In this document: positions 56,981-63,931 of the stretch, in pieces
How positions within the stretch are numbered: the first letter of the stretch is position 1
Layout of the letters: every line of letters starts with the position of its first letter
Source: Maridesulfovibrio sp.
GTDB lineage: Bacteria > Desulfobacterota > Desulfovibrionia > Desulfovibrionales > Desulfovibrionaceae
Reading direction: 5' to 3'
Assembly: GCF_963678865.1 (NCBI RefSeq)
Contig: NZ_OY787459.1
Location: forward strand, 462,501 to 526,500
Length of the DNA: 64,000 nt
Notes under the pieces: model-generated
Database searches by the model: none
Told to the model about the DNA's origin: nothing
The model's input: only the letters and a program-made list of their open reading frames with translations
Program-made: the position numbers and the translations under genes

Positions 56981-57043
56981 CCCTATTGAAATAACTGAAC
57001 TTTTTCAGTTTTAAATTGGTTCATGGTAAATCTAAGCTAACTT

Positions 57044-57065
57044 TTAGTACAAAGGTTAGTACAAA
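57044..57065 (+). repeat. Paired arm-type repeats near attL
   Basis: Two TTAGTACAAA sites (57044-57053 and 57056-57065) have a 12-bp period. They lie between attL and the integrase ATG at 57077, overlapping its leader, and match the pair near attR. They are candidates for integrase arm-binding sites. Confidence 0.65.
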
Positions 57066-57076
57066 AAGGATTTATT

Positions 57077-58807
57077 ATGGGCCTTTTTTTATGCCTTCAG
57101 GGTCACACCTACCATTATAGAAAAGTTATACCCGCCCCTTTGCGCCCCTACCTTGGTAAACGTGAAATTAAAAAAAGCCTTCAAACTGGAAATAAGCTTG
57201 AAGCAAGGCGCAAGTCTTTGGTATTGGGTGAAAAAGTTGAAAAAATTATCCAATATACGAGGGCGATAATGGCGAAATCAACACTTTCAGATGAAACGAA
57301 AAAGAAAATCATAACCCAGTACTTTCAATATCTCATCGAAATGAATGACAAGATTCTTGATGACGATTTCAACAACTACCCTCTTATTACAGAGACTTGT
57401 GAAATATTTTCAGCTGACCCAACACCTCTAATTAATCTTTTCAGAAATCATGGCGAAGAGATGGATTTAGAAACAGCCATCGAAAGTCACAATAAAAGAG
57501 ACTTTGACCGCCTTATTACAGATGTAAAGATGTCTGCTGAATATAATGGCCATCGTTTGAATGATAAAGATTTTAATGGAAGCTTTCTGAATAATCTTTC
57601 TGTAGCAAGAATTGATGCAGCTCGTTTTATTTGCGACCAGCGAGAAGGCAAATGTCCAATAACACCAAAAAAATATCTACCTAAGCAACAACCTCAAATA
57701 AATGAACCAGACTCACCCTTGCTGCAAGAAGTTGTAGATGCTTACGTCGAGGACCGTACCAAGACAGGCAGGTGGAATGAAAAATCAAAACAAGAGAACA
57801 TTGCTTGCTATAAGACATTCATAGAGTTCGCAGGTCAAGACATTAGATGTGCAGACATAAACTATAAACTCATGACAAGATATAGAGATGCACTGTTAAT
57901 GCTTCCGCCGAATATTAACAAGTCACGGAAGTATAGAGATAAATCAATACACGAAATTTTAAGCATGCAAATTGACGTAACAATGTCACCCAGCACTGTT
58001 AACAAAAAACTGAATAGAATGTCATCGCTATTCAAATTTGCTGTTAAAATTCAAAGTATGCAAATTAATCCAGCAGAAAAATTAGAACTGAAAATTGAAA
58101 CAAAAGATTCTGACCTACGAGAAGTATATACCAATCAAGAGCTTCAACAACTTTTTGACTCACCGCAATACGTAAACGATAATTTCACATACCCTTATAT
58201 GTTCTGGGCGATTCCTATTGCCCTATTTACAGGCATGCGCCAAACGGAAATAGCTCAGTTGTATCTTGATGACATCAAACAAGAAGATGATATTTGGTAT
58301 TTTGATATTAATGACAGTACATATGATAAAAAAATAAAAACTAAGAATGCTAAGCGCAAAATCCCAATGCACAACTTCTTATCAAAAGAATTAAATCTAC
58401 CAGCATTTGCCCAACGCTTACGAGATTCAGAACAGAAACGACTTTTTCCTGATATAAATCGAGGAAGAGACGGATATGGACAAAGGATAAGTCGTTGGTA
58501 CAATGGCAACTCCAGCAACTCATTAGGATACAAAATAAAATGCGGAATCAAACCGTCTAACAATGAAGCGAAAAAAGACTTTCACAGTTTCCGGCACACA
58601 CTAATCAACCACCTCAAGCAAAAACTTGTTGATTCCAAACTCTTACATGAGTTTGACGGGCATTCATTAGGTTCAATGACACTAGATAGATACGGCAAAG
58701 CCTACGAAATCAAAACCGTATTCGAAGAAATCGTCTGTAATATCAGCTTTGACCAAGACTTAAATTTGAAACACTTAAAGAAATCTAAACATGTACTTGG
58801 CAAATAA
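57077..58807 (+). CDS. int: Tyrosine recombinase/integrase of the ssrA island
   Basis: This 576-residue integrase has a DUF6538-type N-terminal arm-binding region (about residues 1-50; YHYRKVIPAPLRPYLGKREIKKSLQTG), a SAM-like core-binding domain (about 210-330) and the catalytic domain. Catalytic residues are Arg388 (FTGMRQTEIAQL), His503-x-x-Arg506 (HSFRHTL), His529 (GHSLGSMTLDRY) and nucleophile Tyr539. The gene abuts attL. It would integrate and excise the element at ssrA. No excisionase is recognisable. Confidence 0.93.
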   Translation: MGLFLCLQGHTYHYRKVIPAPLRPYLGKREIKKSLQTGNKLEARRKSLVLGEKVEKIIQYTRAIMAKSTLSDETKKKIITQYFQYLIEMNDKILDDDFNNYPLITETCEIFSADPTPLINLFRNHGEEMDLETAIESHNKRDFDRLITDVKMSAEYNGHRLNDKDFNGSFLNNLSVARIDAARFICDQREGKCPITPKKYLPKQQPQINEPDSPLLQEVVDAYVEDRTKTGRWNEKSKQENIACYKTFIEFAGQDIRCADINYKLMTRYRDALLMLPPNINKSRKYRDKSIHEILSMQIDVTMSPSTVNKKLNRMSSLFKFAVKIQSMQINPAEKLELKIETKDSDLREVYTNQELQQLFDSPQYVNDNFTYPYMFWAIPIALFTGMRQTEIAQLYLDDIKQEDDIWYFDINDSTYDKKIKTKNAKRKIPMHNFLSKELNLPAFAQRLRDSEQKRLFPDINRGRDGYGQRISRWYNGNSSNSLGYKIKCGIKPSNNEAKKDFHSFRHTLINHLKQKLVDSKLLHEFDGHSLGSMTLDRYGKAYEIKTVFEEIVCNISFDQDLNLKHLKKSKHVLGK

Positions 58808-59159
58808 GGATTCAAGACGATGAAAAGATATCATCCCCTCCCCTTAACCCTTACACATAATAACGCGCGGGCAGAGTATAAACAAAGTCCAATCACGCCA
58901 CGGCTGTCCTTGCTCCCCCCTACACCTTAAATCATACCAAAATGGTATACAATATTACCAACACAAGCTCAAGTAGCACGAAATACTAAACTTGTGTCAC
59001 CAACAGACAATCACATTCACACTGTCATTCTGGGGTAAACTCTAAGTTGACAACCTAAAAACACCAAACAGTGTCAGTTTAGAATTGTTTTCGTATTTTA
59101 TTGACAAGTGTCAGCTTAAGTCCTAGACTTCTTATTAACACACTTAAGGAGGATTAAGC
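58808..59159. promoter_or_regulatory. Intergenic region with palindrome, before resolvase
   Basis: About 350 nt without a gene. It holds the 15-nt palindrome ATACCAAAATGGTAT (58934-58948), whose ATMCCA-N3-TGGKAT design is shared with the palindrome in the xre/lipoprotein region. It also holds the resolvase promoter with two AGTGTCAG repeats. A short C-rich run lies around 58910-58920. Confidence 0.6.
59070..59129 (+). promoter_or_regulatory. Resolvase promoter with direct-repeat operator
   Basis: TTGACA (59101-59106), a 17-nt spacer and TAGACT (59124-59129) form a promoter 30 nt before the gene. The direct repeats AGTGTCAGTTTA (59070-59081) and AGTGTCAGCTTA (59107-59118) differ at one base, are 37 nt apart, and the second overlaps the spacer. 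They suggest a repressor or recombinase-binding site. Confidence 0.6.
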
Positions 59160-59711
59160 ATGAGCCAGAGAATAGGATACATTAGGGTAAGTTCCTTGCT
59201 TCAGAACACCGAAAGACAGCTTAACGAAATTGAGCTTGATAAAATATTCAAAGACAAGGTTTCAGGTAAGGATACAAACCGCCCTGCACTTACTGAATGC
59301 CTTGAATATTTGAGAAAAGGTGATTCGCTGCACGTCCATAGCATTGATAGACTGGCTCGCAACCTGAAGGACTTACAAGATATAGTCGAAAGCCTCTCAG
59401 CAAGGGGAATATCTGTTCATTTTCATAAAGAGAATCTAACCTTTGACGGGCAAGTATCCTCACTTCAAAAGCTTATGTTTCAGATGCTTGGAGCGTTTGG
59501 TGAATTCGAAAGGAACCTTATCAGAGAAAGGCAAGCAGAAGGAATTGCTATTGCCAAGCAAGCAGGGAAGTACAAGGGCCGTAAGAAAGCCTTAAGCTCT
59601 TCACAAGTATCAGAGATTCAGGAAAGAATGAATGCAGGGGAAAAAGTAACCCACTTAGCAAATGAATACGGTGTTTCCCGCCAGACGATATATAAAAACA
59701 TCAACGCCTAG
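59160..59711 (+). CDS. Serine recombinase (resolvase/invertase family)
   Basis: This 183-residue enzyme resembles Tn3/Hin-type recombinases. The nucleophile Ser11 is in YIRVSS, followed by LARNLKDLQDIV-type and FGEFERNLIRERQAEGIAIAK motifs. The C-terminal helix-turn-helix (about residues 160-182, VTHLANEYGVSRQTIYKNI) binds DNA. An AGGAGG site lies 7 nt before the ATG. It could resolve multimers of a replicating form of the island, invert a segment, or be cargo. Confidence 0.92.
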   Translation: MSQRIGYIRVSSLLQNTERQLNEIELDKIFKDKVSGKDTNRPALTECLEYLRKGDSLHVHSIDRLARNLKDLQDIVESLSARGISVHFHKENLTFDGQVSSLQKLMFQMLGAFGEFERNLIRERQAEGIAIAKQAGKYKGRKKALSSSQVSEIQERMNAGEKVTHLANEYGVSRQTIYKNINA

Positions 59712-59717
59712 CCCCTG

Positions 59718-59750
59718 CCCCCCCCCTTAGTATTATTTACTACAGGGGGG
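59718..59750 (+). terminator. Hairpin after the resolvase gene
   Basis: C-rich and G-rich runs (CCCCCC/GGGGGG) enclose TAGTA-TTATT-TACTA. It forms a stem with two mismatches about 7 nt past the stop and is followed by TATCTCTATT. Confidence 0.6.
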
Positions 59751-60182
59751 TATCTCTATTGATCGCAGGGTCAGCAGTACAAGTCGAAACGTATTTTCAT
59801 GGTCGAACCTCCATGAAGAGTAAAAGACTTAAATCTAGTCTTTTGAAAACTGAATCCGATCTGATAAAAATCTCCTTAAAAAGTGGAACCCTCATAGTTA
59901 CGTGTTTTAAAAAATTTTAAGCGTTGTTAGTATCAATCTGGACCCATAGGTCGACTTTATAGTAAAAATGGATTCTAGGCCGAAGACTCTATGTAAAACA
60001 CCATATTTAGAGCATATAAATAAATTTATGAGACACAGTAATTGTCAACTTGAATGCAATATACAAAAAATAGGCCTATTACGTGATATATTTCAATGGC
60101 TACTATTGACAATTTTAACTAAATAACTAGCTATATGGAGGCGAAACAAAATACAACTCAAACCATAAGAAGAGGAATATGA
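59751..60182. promoter_or_regulatory. Leader region of the polymerase-like gene
   Basis: About 430 nt of AT-rich DNA without a clear gene. A hairpin AAAAGACT/AGTCTTTT is at 59822-59844. The inverted pair AATTGTCAA (60040-60048) and TTGACAATT (60106-60114) flanks the promoter region; the second part contains a -35 TTGACA with TAGCTA-like -10 after 16 nt. It may include a replication origin, but I see no iterated repeats. Confidence 0.45.
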
Positions 60183-61568
60183 ATGGAAAGACTTTTCATC
60201 GAAGACGAAACAAAATATAAGGAGAAGCATTTAAACTTCAGCATACTACTAGATGCATATAATAGGGCAGAATTCAAAGGGCTAAACTCTTTTGTGGAGG
60301 AGATACGCAGAGATGCACCTTCTGGTCTCATTGGCAAGATAAGTAAATCTATCGAAAAGAACAAGAAGAACCTCAATTCGGTTGTCCTGAACCTGTTTGT
60401 AGCATGGAGAATATCCAAACGTCTTTACATTGCGGTTCCTCTGGCAAAAGATCGCTACAAGAAGAGTGAACGGTTAGGTAGATTATTTTTTAACCGCGAA
60501 GGAGTCTCGAACGCTATCAAATTATTGGAGCTTAAAGGATTGATAGAGGCCCACAAAGGTAGCTTCAACCGAGAAACACAAAAAGGACACTTTACACGGA
60601 TAATTGCGACCGAAAAACTTCAAGAGATGTTTAGCTCTATGATTATTGACCTGCCTAAGATTGTTCCAGAGCACCAACCTGTATATCTTAGAAGGGCAAA
60701 CAAAGAGAATATCAACATCAAAGCAGGCAAGCACGCCCAAAATGCCAAGCCATTCAAGAAGAATGTCGATCTGATAAATGAATTCCATAGCAAGGCCAAA
60801 TGGACCCTCAATATAACTGAGGAAGAGTTCATTCAGGAATATATTATCAAGAAAATGGCGGCCCCAAGCAAAAAGAAGAAAAAGGGTAAAAATACTCGCA
60901 AGCAGACGACTTACCCGCCAAATCCTCTTAAGACAAAGCTTCACAGGGTATTTAATGTCGATTTTGAACACGGTGGAAGGTTCTATGGTATTTGGCCCCA
61001 AAATGCTCCAAGCTCGCTCAGAAAGCATATACTGATTAACGATGAGCCAACCGTGGAATTAGACTTCAAGGCAATGCACCCAACAATCTTATACCACGAA
61101 GCTGGAGTAGAATGCCCTAAAGACCCTTACCAAATTCTCGATTACAACTCTGAGGAAGAACGGAGACGAAACCGGAAGTCCATGAAGCTGCTTTTCAACA
61201 TGGCACTAAATGCCAGATCCAAGGAAGAGGCTTTCGCTGGCTACAGGGGAAAAGCATTGACTCTGGGCGATAAGATAGCAGCTGGAAGCCGAAAGAAGGA
61301 GTGGTACACTAAGGCCTATGACACTATGGAAAAATATCATGCTCCAATTAAACAGAGCTTTGGAACCGGAGACGGAACAAGACTTCAGCGAATTGATTCG
61401 GACATAGCAGAAATAGTGTTACTCAAGTTAGCGGAGATGAATATCCCAGCAATACCCGTGCATGACTCTTTTTGTGTTCAGGAAAGACATGAGGAGACTT
61501 TAAGAAAGACCATGCAGGAAGCTTCTGAGGCTGTTGTAGGGATTGCTCTTGCTGTAGACAAAAAATAG
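60183..61568 (+). CDS. PolA-like palm-domain protein (putative polymerase)
   Basis: I do not know an established name for this 461-residue family. Residues 290-435 resemble the palm of family A polymerases. Motif A-like VELDFKAMHPTILY holds Asp294. An R/K-rich helix RRNRKSMKLLFNMALN (328-343) sits where the fingers O-helix would be. QRIDSDIAEIVLLK (402-415) matches the MQGTAADIIKRA helix of Pol I, and PVHDSF (425-430) matches motif C VHDE, or HDSF in T7 RNA polymerase. The N-terminal part has a winged-helix-like stretch (about 95-145) and a Lys-rich linker (228-240). No exonuclease domain is seen. It could replicate or prime the element or make RNA. AGAGGA precedes the ATG. Confidence 0.6.
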   Translation: MERLFIEDETKYKEKHLNFSILLDAYNRAEFKGLNSFVEEIRRDAPSGLIGKISKSIEKNKKNLNSVVLNLFVAWRISKRLYIAVPLAKDRYKKSERLGRLFFNREGVSNAIKLLELKGLIEAHKGSFNRETQKGHFTRIIATEKLQEMFSSMIIDLPKIVPEHQPVYLRRANKENINIKAGKHAQNAKPFKKNVDLINEFHSKAKWTLNITEEEFIQEYIIKKMAAPSKKKKKGKNTRKQTTYPPNPLKTKLHRVFNVDFEHGGRFYGIWPQNAPSSLRKHILINDEPTVELDFKAMHPTILYHEAGVECPKDPYQILDYNSEEERRRNRKSMKLLFNMALNARSKEEAFAGYRGKALTLGDKIAAGSRKKEWYTKAYDTMEKYHAPIKQSFGTGDGTRLQRIDSDIAEIVLLKLAEMNIPAIPVHDSFCVQERHEETLRKTMQEASEAVVGIALAVDKK

Positions 61569-61687
61569 CCTCTTAAAATCTCGCTAGCCCTTATTTTGTA
61601 AGCACTCACTCGCTGTATGATAAACTAATTGGCCTAGTAATGAGATATATTGTTATTTCTGTTATTACAGTCTTTATATATTCTATG

Positions 61688-61712
61688 TTTTTTTTTTTTT
61701 TTTTTTTTTTTT
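61688..61712 (+). repeat. T25 homopolymer tract
   Basis: Twenty-five consecutive T residues lie 120 nt after the polymerase-like gene. No strong hairpin precedes the run, so it is not a standard terminator. Length may vary or be imprecise in the sequence. Confidence 0.85.
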
Positions 61713-61832
61713 AACATATCATATTACTTAATATCTTCCCTTGTAACTCTTTAATAGTTACCTAAATAATACCAATCTATGAAAACCAACCAAATCATAG
61801 GTATAATCTAAATAGATTTATCTATATTTGTC

Positions 61833-61861
61833 TTGAAATAATTCTCTGAATATGTTATAAT
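61833..61861 (+). promoter_or_regulatory. Strong sigma70 promoter of a ncRNA
   Basis: TTGAAA (61833-61838), a 17-nt spacer and a perfect TATAAT (61856-61861). No gene on the plus strand follows before the convergent zinc-ribbon gene, so it should drive a small RNA. Confidence 0.75.
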
Positions 61862-61867
61862 AGCGTA

Positions 61868-62031
61868 GAAAGTTTGGGAAAGTGCCGCTCCTCTCTTTCC
61901 TTGCTGACTTGCTAGCTTCCTATGTAATGCCCTTCTGTGGTGCGTTTATATATGCCTCAAGGCTGCATCTTCACTTTCGGACCTTAGCCCGAGATGCAGC
62001 CTTGTATCACTATGTCTCATTTTTTTTTATA
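61868..62031 (+). ncRNA. Predicted small RNA of the island
   Basis: A transcript of about 160 nt is expected from the TATAAT promoter to a T9 run (61020-relative end at 62020-62028). It contains a stem GGAAAG/CTTTCC (about 61876-61900) and a perfect 12-bp stem AAGGCTGCATCT/AGATGCAGCCTT (61959-61970 and 61992-62003) with a 21-nt loop. The only short frame, 61952-61987 (11 codons), lacks a ribosome site. It could be an antisense or replication-control RNA, or a partner of the polymerase-like protein. The 5' end is estimated. Confidence 0.5.
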
Positions 62032-62041
62032 ATAATGGTCG

Positions 62042-62644
62042 CTATATAGGCTCTACTTCGGACCCACAATGCTTACATTTGATAGCCTTAGCTTTTATTA
62101 CTTCAAAACAATAAGGGCATTCTCGACTATCTGACAGAACTTTATTTTTTTCATTCATATCAACATACTCATCCGAAAATGCACTCAATACCTTTTTGCA
62201 TCCCTTGCAGTACTTAGCCCCTTTTTCAAGATCGTATCCACATTCACTACACTTAAAATTAATATTAGCTGACTTCGTTTTGCAGAAAGGACACCAACTT
62301 GATTCAAAGCATTCTGAACTTTCATTTTTTTCATTTCCACACTCAGAACATGTAGCAACGACATTTACTATTTCAGTCTCTTCCCGGACATACCCTGAAT
62401 GACCTCTCTCATTTGTCCACTTCCACCCATTTTTTAGATAGTGATTCTCCATTATTGATTTCGCAAAAAAAGGGTAAATTAACCATGAAATACCGCCAGT
62501 ACAAAAGGCAATAATTAAACTAGCAGCGCAATGAGTCCATACACCTTTGACTGCGAAATAAAATGGACCGAACAAAAGCACTATCCAGCCAACATTATCA
62601 GACACTTCCTCAACATAGCCATTTGAAGGATTTTTGAATTTCAT
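62042..62644 (-). CDS. Membrane zinc-ribbon protein
   Basis: This 200-residue protein has an N-terminal membrane region of two helices (about residues 15-35 and 38-58), in a layout like DUF2628/HTM proteins, then three zinc ribbons: CSECGN...CPFC, CSECG...CKGC and CPYC...CKHC (about 94-195). Its ATG overlaps the upstream lipoprotein stop (TAATG), showing coupling. Zinc ribbons may bind nucleic acid or proteins at the inner membrane. No function is assigned. Confidence 0.65.
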   Translation of the reverse strand: MKFKNPSNGYVEEVSDNVGWIVLLFGPFYFAVKGVWTHCAASLIIAFCTGGISWLIYPFFAKSIMENHYLKNGWKWTNERGHSGYVREETEIVNVVATCSECGNEKNESSECFESSWCPFCKTKSANINFKCSECGYDLEKGAKYCKGCKKVLSAFSDEYVDMNEKNKVLSDSRECPYCFEVIKAKAIKCKHCGSEVEPI

Positions 62645-63102
62645 TATTCATTCACTCCAACAAAAGGCACATACTTACTGGATTTAACCTCTGCTTGCCC
62701 CGTACTGCTATCTATTTGCCTAATCCCTGCACAACGAGCATTAGGAGCAATTACAAGAAAGCTACTCCCATTAGCCTTAACTGCTACCTGAATAGATTCT
62801 TCCTTAATGGTAGGAGTCCAACTACCAAAGCATTTCACCCCAATAGTATGCCGTCCTTGATTCAACTTGAATTTTGTATATTGGCCTGAACCGATCTCAA
62901 AAATATCACTTTCGTCAACAGTCACGACATAACTTATAGCTGCACCTACAATACTACTTTCCCGGATTACATAAACTTCACCTGCCGAATTTACATTCTT
63001 TATTTCAGGCAAAGTCCCTATAGCACCAGATGAAGCACACCCCGAAAACACGCACAGACAGCCAAGAAGAGCCACCAGCGATATAATTTTCATCTCCTTC
63101 AT
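62644..63102 (-). CDS. Lipoprotein of unknown function
   Basis: This 152-residue protein has a lipoprotein signal (MKEMKIISLVALLGCLCVFSGC; lipobox FSGC). The mature part resembles beta-rich DUF2846-type proteins (GEVYVIRESSIVGAAISYVVTVDESDIFEIGSGQYTKFKL read in parts, then RHTIGVK). GGAGGGGG precedes the chosen ATG 63102; ATG 63093 is also possible. It is coupled to the zinc-ribbon gene and divergent from the XRE regulator. Confidence 0.68.
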   Translation of the reverse strand: MKEMKIISLVALLGCLCVFSGCASSGAIGTLPEIKNVNSAGEVYVIRESSIVGAAISYVVTVDESDIFEIGSGQYTKFKLNQGRHTIGVKCFGSWTPTIKEESIQVAVKANGSSFLVIAPNARCAGIRQIDSSTGQAEVKSSKYVPFVGVNE

Positions 63103-63116
63103 ATTTACCCCCTCCA

Positions 63117-63160
63117 TTGAACAGTTCAAATAAACCTTCTTATATCCCATTTTGGGATAT
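63117..63160. promoter_or_regulatory. Operator-like palindromes between lipoprotein and xre
   Basis: TTGAACAGTTCAA (63117-63129) is a perfect palindrome around a central A. ATATCCCATTTTGGGATAT (63142-63160) has 8-bp arms and a TTT centre. They lie in the divergent region and are candidates for XRE binding; the second shares its half-site plan with the 58934 palindrome. Confidence 0.6.
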
Positions 63161-63206
63161 TTCATTCCGGCGTTTAAACTTCCCTCTTAACCACAAGAGA
63201 GAAGAA

Positions 63207-63440
63207 ATGAAATCAATCTACACGCCTGAATATAATGATCTTATATCTTCGCTTCGACTAGCCCGCAAAAAGGCCGATATTACACAAGAGGAGCTAGCCA
63301 AACGCCTTAACAAACCTCAGTCGTTCATCTCAAAGATCGAAAGCAATGAACGGCGTATAGATATTGTGGAGTTTATCCATATCTGTAGAGCCATTAACGC
63401 CAGCCCCACAGCCTTGCTGCAAGAAGTCGGGTTACTCTAG
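63207..63440 (+). CDS. XRE-family transcriptional regulator
   Basis: This 77-residue protein is a Cro/CI-type helix-turn-helix regulator (about residues 14-68): LRLARKKADITQEELAKRLNKPQSFISKIESNERRIDIVEF. The start at ATG 63207 is used because AGAGAGAAG lies just upstream and the frame before it is not conserved in character. It lacks a sensor domain. As the only regulator on the element it probably controls the divergent lipoprotein/zinc-ribbon pair. Confidence 0.88.
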   Translation: MKSIYTPEYNDLISSLRLARKKADITQEELAKRLNKPQSFISKIESNERRIDIVEFIHICRAINASPTALLQEVGLL

Positions 63441-63627
63441 CTTTCCCCGCCCCTGCCTTTAACCGCCTTTTAATATAGACTTAATCATACCAGCCTTGAA
63501 ATTGGCTCTGTAGATTTATTGCATACACCTAATGATTATATTTGTCACATCCAAATTTACCTAGGATGACCTGCATAACAATTAATTCGAATCCTCATTC
63601 AGGAATCGAATTGACATAGAGGGCGGT
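63441..63627. other. AT-rich intergenic DNA before attR
   Basis: No gene visible. A TTGACA at 63611-63616 could belong to a promoter reading toward attR, but the -10 is unclear. Confidence 0.4.
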
Positions 63628-63650
63628 TTAGTACAATAAGAAGTACAAAA
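63628..63650 (+). repeat. Paired arm-type repeats near attR
   Basis: TTAGTACAA (63628-63636) and AAGTACAAA (63641-63649) place GTACAA twice with a 12-bp period, the same design as at 57044-57065. They lie about 60 nt inside attR. Confidence 0.6.
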
Positions 63651-63710
63651 TGGAGTGCGGTAACATCCATGCAACCAATATATTGATACATTTTTAAAAA
63701 TGTGTATCGC

Positions 63711-63728
63711 CTCTCCCCGCCTCCACCA
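63711..63728 (+). repeat. attR core
   Basis: Exact copy of the 18-bp ssrA 3' end CTCTCCCCGCCTCCACCA. It marks the distal end of the island. Confidence 0.88.
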
Positions 63729-63773
63729 TTTCATTGATTTCATACTGTCCCATACAGTTTCACAAAGAACTCT

Positions 63774-63811
63774 AAACCCTTGTTATTCATACGAATAGCA
63801 AGGGTTTTTTC
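63774..63811 (+). terminator. Rho-independent terminator beyond attR
   Basis: The 15-nt arms AAACCCTTGTTATTC and GAATAGCAAGGGTTT (one G-U pair) are followed by TTTCG. It may be the former ssrA terminator now displaced by the island. Confidence 0.75.
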
Positions 63812-63868
63812 GTTTCTTCTACGTTCGTTATAGTTCGCTTAACCCCGTTGACATCCGTGGTTTGATAT

Positions 63869-63912
63869 GGGTAGACGATCGAGTATATCGCAAATACTCA
63901 TCCAATCTACCC
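63869..63912 (+). promoter_or_regulatory. Nested hairpin upstream of the second integrase
   Basis: Outer arms GGGTAGA/TCTACCC enclose inner arms GAGTAT/ATACTC. The structure ends 7 nt before the AGGAGG ribosome site at 63919-63924, so it could control integrase translation or be a recombinase-binding site. Confidence 0.5.
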
Positions 63913-63931
63913 GCAAAAAGGAGGAACCCGC

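Larger units (their letters stand above)
56963..63728. mobile_element. Integrative element inserted in ssrA (6.7 kb)
   Basis: Bounded by 18-bp direct repeats, with a tyrosine integrase next to ssrA, a serine recombinase, a polymerase-like protein, a ncRNA, a zinc-ribbon protein, a lipoprotein and an XRE regulator. The DNA is more AT-rich than the flanks and uses more A/T-ending codons, in keeping with horizontal transfer. No conjugation, capsid or packaging genes are visible. It may be a satellite, a mobilisable island or an integrated plasmid-like replicon. Confidence 0.88.

Noticed and set aside
60183..61568. Reverse transcriptase or retron with the neighbouring ncRNA
   Set aside because: No YxDD motif or RT domain order is present; the palm motifs fit the family A type better.
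61952..61987. Short frame inside the predicted ncRNA
   Set aside because: Eleven codons with no ribosome-binding site; treated as chance.
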